From Burkholderiales bacterium (GTDB lineage Bacteria; Pseudomonadota; Gammaproteobacteria; Burkholderiales; UBA11063): a DNA stretch of 10,877 nt. The stretch covers positions 1 through 10,877 of the forward strand of contig JAPJMP010000227.1 in assembly GCA_026461645.1 (NCBI GenBank), given 5' to 3'. Below the pieces are notes generated by a model. The model worked only from the letters and a program-made list of their open reading frames with translations, ran no database searches and had not been told where the DNA came from. The position numbers and the translations under genes are program-made. Shown here piece after piece: positions 1-6,906 of this stretch (positions are counted from its first letter, which is position 1; each line of letters starts with the position of its first letter).

Positions 1-4
1 AAGA

Positions 5-286
5 TCAAATAATTACAACTGAACTAACAAAAGAGCAAAAATTAATTTTAGAAAATTGTAATATCATAATGCCTAAAAAAATGGGAATATAGGTTAATCT
101 GTCTTTGAAGTTGCAGCGGTATTTAAAAATGCAACTGCCTATCGTAGTTACATATAAATAAAGATTGCCACCCATGGAGAATTCTAATTGTTTTGCTTGT
201 GGTTGATTTAGATAGCGGTCAATTCCTGATTGAGTGGTTGGCTTTATCGGTTTGACTGGTTCGGCTAAGTGGTTAATTGTATTCAT
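5..286 (-). pseudogene. Broken tyrosine-type integrase, N-terminal arm-binding domain
   Basis: A 93-codon frame starts at ATG 286-284 with an AGG ribosome-binding element at 298-296, nine bases upstream. Residues about 38-70 carry the pattern GGNLYLYVT..GS..FKYR..F..R.TYIPIFLG. This resembles the N-terminal arm-type DNA-binding domain (DUF4102-like) of phage and island integrases, where GGGLYL.V...GSK.W...Y is followed by LG.YP. After LG the frame degenerates into hydrophobic residues and stops at 7-5. The other reading frame just past the A7 run at 75-81 gives HYDIT, which fits the expected LGxYP.IS segment, but it also meets a stop soon after. This suggests more than one disruption, or a sequencing error at the homopolymer. 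The catalytic domain (R..H.R..Y) would lie off the left edge and cannot be seen. The gene lies just downstream of mnmE in the same direction, next to a repeat cluster, as expected for int at an island end. Integrase N-terminus is likely; the pseudogene call is less certain because of the window edge. Confidence 0.6.
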
Positions 287-323
287 TAAAAGTTACCTGA
301 CTTATACTATACTTGATTACAGT

Positions 324-352
324 ACTATACCGTATATCCGGTAATAAATCAA
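324..352 (-). promoter_or_regulatory. Probable sigma-70-type promoter of the integrase
   Basis: Read on the minus strand, TTGATT (352-347) is followed after exactly 17 bases by TATAGT (329-324). Transcription would start near 317, about 30 bases before the integrase ATG at 286. The -35 box lies inside one copy of the AATCAAGTATA repeat, and the spacer holds the TACCG/CGGTA inverted repeat. Integrase bound to its arm sites, or another regulator, could therefore block its own promoter. That regulatory link is inference. A second, weaker candidate further upstream is TTGTTT followed 18 bases later by TATATT. Confidence 0.45.
328..343. repeat. Inverted repeat TACCG-N6-CGGTA, possible operator
   Basis: Perfect 5-base arms at 328-332 and 339-343 flank six bases. 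The dyad sits between the inverted and first direct copies of the AATCAAGTATA repeat, which themselves form an 11-base inverted pair around it (308-318 and 347-357). The whole is thus a nested dyad overlapping the predicted integrase promoter. A regulator or excisionase site is plausible but unproven. Confidence 0.3.
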
Positions 353-469
353 GTATAAATATAGCAATCAAGTATAATTTAAAACAAGTATAAAAATCAA
401 GCTGTACGGAGTAAACATATTGATATCACTGATTTTATAAGCATAGAGGAAGGTATAAAAATATTATTC

Positions 470-487
470 TTACTTTCCGATACAAAA
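470..487 (-). other. Candidate integration core (att) at the 3' end of mnmE
   Basis: On the minus strand the last 18 bases of mnmE read TTTTGTATCGGAAAGTAA, encoding FCIGK and the stop. SGI1-type islands are known to insert at the 3' end of mnmE (trmE/thdF). As I recall it, their core is TTCTGTATYGGTAAGTAA, which matches at 16 of 18 positions. Much of the match follows from the conserved CIGK ending, so sequence similarity alone is weak. The support comes from an integrase fragment, int promoter and repeats immediately beyond it. The reciprocal copy would lie off the left edge. Confidence 0.45.
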
Positions 488-1819
488 ACTGCTAAAAATT
501 TCACCAAGTAGATCATCAGCAGAAAATGTCCCAGTTATTTCACTTAATTTGTTATGTGCGTATCTTAACTCTTCAGCTAAAATTTCCAAATTATACCAGT
601 TATTAAAAGCTTGATTAATGTGCTCAACAACTTGATTGACAGCAATTAAATGTCTAGTTCTTGCTATAAAGACATCGGTTTTATTAAAGTCGTAACCAAT
701 TAGGCGTAAAATCGCCTCTCTTAATTTATTAATGCCAATTTTATTTTTGGCAGAAATAAATACGTGCTCAATATTTGCATATTCCGCTGCAAATAATTGA
801 GGTTTAAATGCTTCAATCAAATCTATCTTATTATGCACAAAAATACGCGGAATATTTGAGCTTACATTATTTAAAATTGCTAAATCCAGAGCTGTTATTC
901 CAATAGTTTCATCAATTAAAATTAAGCAAATTGAAGCTGTTTTCATCGCATTGATGGCTTTTTGTATGCCAATTAATTCTACTTTGTCTTTAGTGTCTCT
1001 AATGCCAGCAGTATCAATAATATTAAAATGGATGCCATTAATTATAATTTTTTCTTTGATTATATCGCGAGTGGTACCGGCAATGTCAGTAACTATAGCT
1101 ATATCTTCATTAGCTAAAGTGTTTAATAAGCTTGATTTTCCGACATTAGGCCTACCAATAATTACAATATCTGCACCATTATTTAAAAGCACTCCCTGTT
1201 TAGTATTAGCTAAAAGGGCATTAATCTCGGTCACAATAGTTTGCAGCTGCTCATAAATACGTGCATTATTGATAAAATCGATATCTTCTTCCGGAAAATC
1301 TAAGCTAGCTTCAACAAACATGCGTAAATTAATTAATTGTTGGTTAATAGTAGTTATTTGCTTAGAAAAACTACCTTTTAAAGATCGCATAGCACTTTTA
1401 GCACTTGATTCACTTTCAGCATGAATTAAATCAATGATACTTTCAGCTTGAATTAAATCAACCTTACCATTTAAAAAGGCTAAACGGCTAAACTCTCCAG
1501 CCTGAGCTAAACGTGAACCTAATTCGAGAGTTCGGTTTAATAGCATTTGTAAAGCAACTGGACTGCCATGTCCTTGAAGTTCAATTATGTCATCACCGGT
1601 AAATGATTTTGGTCCTGGAAAATAAAGCACTAAACCACTATCGATAATACAGTTGTTGCTATCGTAAAAATCGCATAGTGTGGCTGTTTTGGGTGAGAAA
1701 TTGCTGTTTTTGGTGATTTGTTTTGCAATAGTTAATGCATCTTTACCATTTATTCTAACTATGCCAATTCCAGAGTATCCTGAAGCTGTACTAATTGCTG
1801 AGAAAGTCTCATTATTCAA
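470..1819 (-). CDS. mnmE: tRNA-modifying GTPase MnmE
   Basis: MnmE works with MnmG to install the (carboxymethyl)aminomethyl group at C5 of the wobble uridine of certain tRNAs, using a methylene-tetrahydrofolate-derived carbon, glycine or ammonium, and GTP. The protein has 449 residues (E. coli about 454). The N-terminal folate-binding domain includes PGPKSFTGDDIIELQGHG (about 68-85), followed by the helical domain. The inserted G domain has GRPNVGKSS (222-230), TDIAGTTRD (244-252), DTAG (269-272), NKID (330-333) and SAK (356-358). The C-terminus is the catalytic CIGK (446-449). All key motifs are intact. The start is TTG at 1819-1817, because the nearby ATG at 1812-1810 is out of frame; AGGA (1830-1827) lies seven bases upstream. 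It is divergent from lptD. Its stop coincides with a probable island insertion site. Confidence 0.97.
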   Translation of the reverse strand: MNNETFSAISTASGYSGIGIVRINGKDALTIAKQITKNSNFSPKTATLCDFYDSNNCIIDSGLVLYFPGPKSFTGDDIIELQGHGSPVALQMLLNRTLELGSRLAQAGEFSRLAFLNGKVDLIQAESIIDLIHAESESSAKSAMRSLKGSFSKQITTINQQLINLRMFVEASLDFPEEDIDFINNARIYEQLQTIVTEINALLANTKQGVLLNNGADIVIIGRPNVGKSSLLNTLANEDIAIVTDIAGTTRDIIKEKIIINGIHFNIIDTAGIRDTKDKVELIGIQKAINAMKTASICLILIDETIGITALDLAILNNVSSNIPRIFVHNKIDLIEAFKPQLFAAEYANIEHVFISAKNKIGINKLREAILRLIGYDFNKTDVFIARTRHLIAVNQVVEHINQAFNNWYNLEILAEELRYAHNKLSEITGTFSADDLLGEIFSSFCIGK

Positions 1820-1837
1820 AATTAAATCCTAGAAATA

Positions 1838-1896
1838 ATTATAATTTATTTATTTTAGCATAACTCATTGAATATTGAGGTCGTAAAAATGATAAA
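1838..1896. promoter_or_regulatory. Divergent promoter region between mnmE and lptD
   Basis: The 113 bases between the two divergent starts (1820-1932) hold no gene and are very AT-rich. For lptD, TTGAAT (1868-1873) and GATAAA (1891-1896) are separated by 17 bases on the plus strand. For mnmE, a TATAAT hexamer lies on the minus strand at 1843-1838, about 20 bases before the TTG start, without a convincing -35 box. Both assignments are by eye only, and such matches are common by chance in AT-rich DNA. Confidence 0.25.
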
Positions 1897-1932
1897 ATAA
1901 CTAGTTTATGTTAAATATTTGGTATCTTGGTA

Positions 1933-4371
1933 ATGATGAATTATTGTAAAAAAAATAAATTACTAAAAAGTATTTTATTTACAGCCTTAATTTCTAGTCT
2001 TAAAGTTAGAGCTTTGCCTGCAACTTATGTTGTGGACTCAATTCCAACTACGCTAGACTCATTGCTAATACCACAAAAAACATTTCCATCGTGTGATGCA
2101 ACTGACTATTATTGGTATCAGAAATCTGGGCCAGACGGGGTCAAAGGTGTTGCAGTTGAATCTAATGCTTTGATTATGCAGGCTAATTCTATAGTTGGCC
2201 AAAATGGAAATACTCACTTGGCACAGGGAAATGTACAAGCATACAAAGATGATATTACGTTTAACTCTGATTGGCTAAGCTATGATCAAAAATACAATCA
2301 TATTGCAGGTGGCGGGCACGTAGTGTTAACTAAGCAATATAATGTAATAACGGGTAAGTGGGTTGATTATTATATGGACTTAGATAAAGGCACCATGAAA
2401 GAAGCTGTGGTTTATAATAATGAAAGTAGCATGTATGCAAGTGGTTATGAAATTAAATTGCTAAATAAGAAGCAATTACAAATTGATAATGGTTATTTGA
2501 CTAGTTGTGATCCCAATCATCCAGATTGGCACTTTACCTCAGATGTAACAACTTTTGATTATCAAGACAGCCAGGGTAATGCGCGCAATGCAAGATTTTA
2601 CATTGAATCTACACCAATAATTAATTTACCTTATTTTCAATTTCCTCTAGGAGAGAGAAGGTCTGGCTTTTTAACCCCAGAATTTGGCGTGGTTAACAGC
2701 AGATTTGCTAGCGGGCAATATAATACAGGTGCTTTTGTGGGAGTTCCATATTATTGGAATATGGCACCGAATTATGATAATACATTTGAGCCCAAATTTT
2801 ATTCTACTGATGGATTAATGTTAACCGACCAGTTTCGTTACCTCTCTGATAATAGTAATAGTATCTGGTATACCGAACAAATTCCTCAGGATATGGCAAC
2901 TGGTGAGTACCGTTATTATTATCACCTAACTGATAATAATAATATCACTAAAAACCTATCGGCCGGGTTTGATTTTAATCGAGTGTCAGATAGTAACTAT
3001 TTTGTAAATTTTGGTAATTTTAACTCAGTAACAGACAACATCAATTTAAATCAATCTTTTTATACTAACTACACGCCAGAATGGGGTGGATTTGGTATTA
3101 AAATTCAAAGTTATCAAGTTTTGCAGCCAGCATTTCAACCACTAGTTTTACCTATTTATGCATTAACTCCACAGGTTAATTTTAATGTAAAACCACAATC
3201 ATTATTTTCAGAAAGCGGCGGCTTGAGTGCTGATTTACATAGCCAATATACTAATTTTACAAGCGGAGCATTGCAAACAGGGCAACGCGCAGTTTTTTAC
3301 CCAAGTTTAACTTATGCACTAAATAATCAGTGGGGATTTATTAAGCCCAAATTTGGTTGGAATTATACAAATTATCAATTAGCGCCCTTTACAGGAATAC
3401 AAAGTGCTTACACTTCGGTAGATCGCAGTATTCCAATTTCTTCTTTGGATACTGGATTAGTTTTTGAACGACCGATTAATCTATTCAATAATGCTTTTTC
3501 GCAAACATTAGAGCCACGTTTGTACTATTTATATATTCCAGCAGTTAATCAAGCATTCTTGCCGGTATTTGATACGGCACCTGCAACTTATAATATTAAT
3601 CAATTATTTTCTGAAAATAGATTTGTTGGAGATGATAGAATTAATATGGCTAATGATTTAACTATGGGAATAAATTCAAAACTTATTAGTCAGAATAGTG
3701 GTTTAGAATATGCTAATTATGGTGTTGGGTATAGATATTTTTTTAATCAACAAAATCCATTTATATATGGTAATCCAACCCAGCAAGCACAGTTATTTTT
3801 GCCACAGCCTAATTTAATTGCGGAACTGGGGAATAAATGGATGTCAAATTTTAGTTCGAATTTAACTTATCAATATAGTACCGTTTATCAAACAGTTGAT
3901 GCATATAGCGCTCAGGTTAAGTACAATCCAGAGCCATATAAAGTTATTAATACACGGTTTAGTTATCAATATAACTTACCTTTACTTTATTACGCGTATA
4001 CTCCAGGACAACCATTTAGCCCAACTACTTATGAAAATCAGTATGCCATAGACATCTCAGGCCAATGGCCAATCTATCAAGATAAATGGTTATTTGATGG
4101 ACGCACTAATTATGACTTTACTTATGGCACTTTATTAAATTTAATTACTGGAATTGAGTATAATGGTGGTTGTTGGGGGATTAAAGGTTTATATGAAAAC
4201 TATATTACCAATGTGAATCAATTAAATAGTGCTTTTTACTTACAGTTTGAACTCAGAGGCGTAGCTAGTGTAGGAAATGGCAATCCAACCTCTGATTTAG
4301 GAGTTAATATTCCAGGATATGTCCCATTGCAAAGCACACCAGGGTATCCACCCATTACTAATATTCATTAA
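1933..4371 (+). CDS. lptD: LPS-assembly protein LptD
   Basis: LptD is the outer-membrane beta-barrel that, plugged by LptE, inserts lipopolysaccharide into the outer leaflet. From ATG 1933 the protein has 812 residues. It begins with a signal peptide: basic NYCKKNKLLK, hydrophobic SILFTALISSL, likely cleavage near VRA or LPA. Next comes the periplasmic OstA/LptA-like beta-jellyroll (about 75-205), including LAQGNVQAYKDD and TSCDPNHPDWHF. The barrel follows, opening with PIINLPYFQFPLGERRSGFL and rich in aromatic residues. A TTG at 1927 would add two residues; ATG 1933 or 1936 is more natural, but none has a strong ribosome-binding site. Mature cysteines are only three: codons at 2092, 2506 and 4171 (GGCWG). 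The usual adjacent C-terminal Cys pair is reduced to one. It lies 19 bases before surA. Confidence 0.96.
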   Translation: MMNYCKKNKLLKSILFTALISSLKVRALPATYVVDSIPTTLDSLLIPQKTFPSCDATDYYWYQKSGPDGVKGVAVESNALIMQANSIVGQNGNTHLAQGNVQAYKDDITFNSDWLSYDQKYNHIAGGGHVVLTKQYNVITGKWVDYYMDLDKGTMKEAVVYNNESSMYASGYEIKLLNKKQLQIDNGYLTSCDPNHPDWHFTSDVTTFDYQDSQGNARNARFYIESTPIINLPYFQFPLGERRSGFLTPEFGVVNSRFASGQYNTGAFVGVPYYWNMAPNYDNTFEPKFYSTDGLMLTDQFRYLSDNSNSIWYTEQIPQDMATGEYRYYYHLTDNNNITKNLSAGFDFNRVSDSNYFVNFGNFNSVTDNINLNQSFYTNYTPEWGGFGIKIQSYQVLQPAFQPLVLPIYALTPQVNFNVKPQSLFSESGGLSADLHSQYTNFTSGALQTGQRAVFYPSLTYALNNQWGFIKPKFGWNYTNYQLAPFTGIQSAYTSVDRSIPISSLDTGLVFERPINLFNNAFSQTLEPRLYYLYIPAVNQAFLPVFDTAPATYNINQLFSENRFVGDDRINMANDLTMGINSKLISQNSGLEYANYGVGYRYFFNQQNPFIYGNPTQQAQLFLPQPNLIAELGNKWMSNFSSNLTYQYSTVYQTVDAYSAQVKYNPEPYKVINTRFSYQYNLPLLYYAYTPGQPFSPTTYENQYAIDISGQWPIYQDKWLFDGRTNYDFTYGTLLNLITGIEYNGGCWGIKGLYENYITNVNQLNSAFYLQFELRGVASVGNGNPTSDLGVNIPGYVPLQSTPGYPPITNIH

Positions 4372-4390
4372 TATTTTATTTGAGAGAACC

Positions 4391-5884
4391 ATGAAACGCT
4401 TTAATAAATGTAAAATAGTACGACCATTGCTAATTAGCAACATTATCTTTTTTATATTAGTATTTGCTAACTATTGTTATGCTGGAACTGCTGCTAATAG
4501 AGGGCACACTGAACAAAATGCAGCAGGCGGAATCGGCCTGTTTAATAGTATTGAATCGATTCGTGAACTAAATGTGCCATTGCCCAATGCTAATACTAAT
4601 TATTATTATAATAATGAAAGCATAGATATTCAATCATTAAAGCAGCCAATAGTTACCATCAATAAAATAGTTGCTTATGTTAATAAGGGAATTATAACAT
4701 CTGTTCAATTAGATCAAAAAGTGAGTGAAGCGATAGCTAATTTTAAAAATAAAGGGGTTACTCCTCCAGCAATTGAAGATATTAAGAATGGAGTTTTAGA
4801 TCAATTAATTTTACAAAAAATTCAACTAGATTTAGCCAAAAGAGCTGGAATTAGTACTAATGATATTGAAGTTACAGATGCAATTAATAGTTTAGCTAAA
4901 CAAAATAATATGAGTTTAGATAATTTTAAAACATCATTAAGCAAGCAGGGTATTAATTATAGTGAATTTAGAAAACAAATTGAAAATCAAATTATTATCG
5001 ATAAACTAAAGCAGCGCGAAGTGGATGCTAGAGTTTCAATAAATGATGATGAAATTAATCGAATATTAAACAGCCAGGCCTTTAAGCATAGGGTAGATTA
5101 TAATTTGTCTGATATAATAATTAGTATACCAGAACAAGCTACAGCAGATGTAGTACAGCAAAAACAAATGCTAGCTCAGAAGGCTTATGCTGAATTAATC
5201 TCTGGAGCATCGTTTTACACCGTTGCAGCTAAATATTCAAATGCGCCTAATGCATTAAGTGGCGGCGAACTGGGATGGCGTACCAATGCGGTGCTTCCAC
5301 CACAAATTTTAACTAATATTGCCACCTTGCAACCTGGGCAGGTAACTAATGTAATTCATTTGCCAGTTGGGTTTATAATTTTTAAAGTTAACGATGTTAA
5401 AAAACAAGGGGCAGTGCAAATTGTAAAACAGTACCATGTGCGGCATATTTTAATTAAAGTAAATGAAATTACCAGTGACGCTGAGGCGCATCATAAAATT
5501 TTACAAATTAAAAACATTTTAGATAAAGATGCAAATAATCCAACTAAATTAAATCAAGATTTTACTAGTTTAGCTAAACAATACTCTCAAGATACTAGTA
5601 GTATTAATGGTGGTGATATTGGTTGGGTGAGTAAAGGCGATACTGTTCCTGCATTTGAACAGGTGATGCTAAATTCCCCAGTAGGAGTGGTTAGTCAACC
5701 AATCAGGTCACCGTTTGGTTGGCATTTACTTGAAGTTTTAGGGGTTAAAGAGTCAAATTTAACTACCGATAAAGAAAAAGAAGAAATTCGACAAGAAATA
5801 CGTGAAAATAAAATTAATTTTTTATATGCCCAATGGTTACGTGACATACGTGATTCTGCTTATGTAAAGATAAACAATAATTAA
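4391..5884 (+). CDS. surA: Periplasmic chaperone / peptidyl-prolyl isomerase SurA
   Basis: SurA escorts unfolded outer-membrane barrel proteins, including LptD, to the BAM complex. The start is ATG 4391, with GAGAG just upstream. An in-frame ATG at 4319 lies inside lptD and would put extra sequence before the signal peptide, so I rejected it. The protein has 497 residues. Its signal peptide is basic MKRFNKCK plus a hydrophobic stretch, with cleavage after CYA (residue 31). The SurA_N chaperone core spans about 88-215 (KIVAYVNKGIITSVQLDQK). The first parvulin domain spans about 235-337 (SGGELGW, QPGQVTNV). The second spans about 347-455 (YHVRHILIK, SQDTSSINGGDIGW, PFGWHLLEV). The C-terminal helix ends YVKINNN. 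It is longer than E. coli SurA (428), partly through a low-complexity, Asn-rich linker of about 55 residues after the signal peptide. pdxA begins 14 bases later. Confidence 0.95.
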   Translation: MKRFNKCKIVRPLLISNIIFFILVFANYCYAGTAANRGHTEQNAAGGIGLFNSIESIRELNVPLPNANTNYYYNNESIDIQSLKQPIVTINKIVAYVNKGIITSVQLDQKVSEAIANFKNKGVTPPAIEDIKNGVLDQLILQKIQLDLAKRAGISTNDIEVTDAINSLAKQNNMSLDNFKTSLSKQGINYSEFRKQIENQIIIDKLKQREVDARVSINDDEINRILNSQAFKHRVDYNLSDIIISIPEQATADVVQQKQMLAQKAYAELISGASFYTVAAKYSNAPNALSGGELGWRTNAVLPPQILTNIATLQPGQVTNVIHLPVGFIIFKVNDVKKQGAVQIVKQYHVRHILIKVNEITSDAEAHHKILQIKNILDKDANNPTKLNQDFTSLAKQYSQDTSSINGGDIGWVSKGDTVPAFEQVMLNSPVGVVSQPIRSPFGWHLLEVLGVKESNLTTDKEKEEIRQEIRENKINFLYAQWLRDIRDSAYVKINNN

Positions 5885-5898
5885 TAGGTAAGTAAAAA

Positions 5899-6903
5899 AT
5901 GCAAAAATCTTTACCAGTTGTATTGGTGACATCAGGTGAACCTAGTGGAATAGGTCCTGATATTTGTTTAGACTTAGCCAATATGGCTCCAGATTTAAAG
6001 TGTAAGATTGTTGTTGTTGGCGATAAAGAAGTATTAAAAGATCGGGCAAAAATATTAGATAAACAAGTGAATTTAAATATTATTGATGCTAGAATGTTAC
6101 AGGACAATGGATTTTTATCCTCAATTGCTCAGAGCAATACTCTAAATATTATAGATGTCAAATGTGAGCAGTCAGTTATTCCTGGACAATTAAATGTTGC
6201 TAATGCAGGCTATGTGTTAAATATTTTAGATACGGCAATTAATTTATGTAAACAAAAATATGCCAATATTATAGTTACAGCTCCAGTAAATAAAGCAATC
6301 ATTAATCAAAGTGGACTTAAGTTTAGTGGACATACCGAATATTTTGCCGATAGTTTTAAAGTTAAAAAAGTAGTGATGATGCTAGCTAATACAAAAATGA
6401 AAGTGGCATTATTAACAACACATATTCCATTAAAAGAAGTTTCTCAACATATAACTGCTGAGAATTTGAATGAAACATTAGATATCATCTTAAATAGTGA
6501 AGCTGCACGTGGAATCAAAGAACCTAAAATTGCTGTCTGTGGTTTAAATCCTCATGCTGGAGAAGATGGCTATTTAGGATGTGAAGAGTTAGAAATTATT
6601 AATCCGCAAATAAAAAAATGGCAAACGCAAGGGCATAAAATTTTTGGAAGCTTTCCTGCGGATACTATTTTTTTAGAAACAGCTAAATACGATTTATTTT
6701 TAGCCATGTATCATGACCAAGGTTTACCTGTGTTAAAATATTCTGGGTTTGAAGATGGAATTAATGTGACATTAGGCTTACCAATTATTAGAACTTCAGT
6801 CGATCACGGAACAGCATTAGACATTGCAGGAACTGGACTTGCTAATAGTTCAAGTTTGCTTTGGGCAATTAAATTTGCCATAATGAAAGATTTTAAAGGG
6901 TAA
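5899..6903 (+). CDS. pdxA: 4-hydroxythreonine-4-phosphate dehydrogenase PdxA
   Basis: PdxA is a cytoplasmic enzyme of the DXP-dependent pyridoxal phosphate pathway. It oxidises 4-phosphohydroxy-L-threonine with NAD(P); the product decarboxylates to 3-amino-2-oxopropyl phosphate, which PdxJ uses. The protein has 334 residues, close to E. coli (329). Conserved segments are TSGEPSGIGPD (11-21), APVNKAIINQSGLKFSGHTE (128-147), TTHIPLKEV (173-181), LNPHAGEDGYLG (216-227), PADTIFL (253-259) and MYHDQGLPVLKY (270-281). The three metal-binding histidines expected for the family are present at 175, 219 and 272. Near the C-terminus, RTSVDHGTALDIAGTG is intact. The ATG at 5899 follows an AGGT element about 10 bases upstream. 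surA-pdxA adjacency is classic. The next gene starts after three bases, so translational coupling with pfp is likely. Confidence 0.97.
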   Translation: MQKSLPVVLVTSGEPSGIGPDICLDLANMAPDLKCKIVVVGDKEVLKDRAKILDKQVNLNIIDARMLQDNGFLSSIAQSNTLNIIDVKCEQSVIPGQLNVANAGYVLNILDTAINLCKQKYANIIVTAPVNKAIINQSGLKFSGHTEYFADSFKVKKVVMMLANTKMKVALLTTHIPLKEVSQHITAENLNETLDIILNSEAARGIKEPKIAVCGLNPHAGEDGYLGCEELEIINPQIKKWQTQGHKIFGSFPADTIFLETAKYDLFLAMYHDQGLPVLKYSGFEDGINVTLGLPIIRTSVDHGTALDIAGTGLANSSSLLWAIKFAIMKDFKG

Positions 6904-6906
6904 CAA

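Larger units (their letters stand above)
308..405. repeat. Cluster of AATCAAGTATA repeats, candidate integrase arm-type sites
   Basis: An 11-base word, AATCAAGTATA, occurs exactly at 347-357 and 366-376. It occurs once more exactly but inverted at 308-318. There is a one-mismatch copy at 382-392 and a partial copy (AATCAAG) at 395-401. Start-to-start spacing of the direct copies is 19, 16 and 13 bases. The cluster lies between the integrase start and the mnmE 3' end, where arm-type binding sites of tyrosine integrases are normally found. It could instead be an operator array or, less likely, replication iterons. Confidence 0.55.

Noticed and set aside
301..420. CRISPR array or plasmid iterons
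   Set aside because: The repeats are only 11 bases long, with spacers too short for CRISPR, and no cas or rep gene is near. The integrase context explains them better.
951..1256. Open frame of 101 codons on the plus strand
   Set aside because: It is antisense to the G domain of mnmE, has no family resemblance and is a shadow of that gene.
4319..4390. Upstream ATG extending surA by 24 codons into lptD
   Set aside because: It would place non-signal sequence ahead of a clear signal peptide, whereas ATG 4391 has its own purine-rich ribosome-binding sequence.
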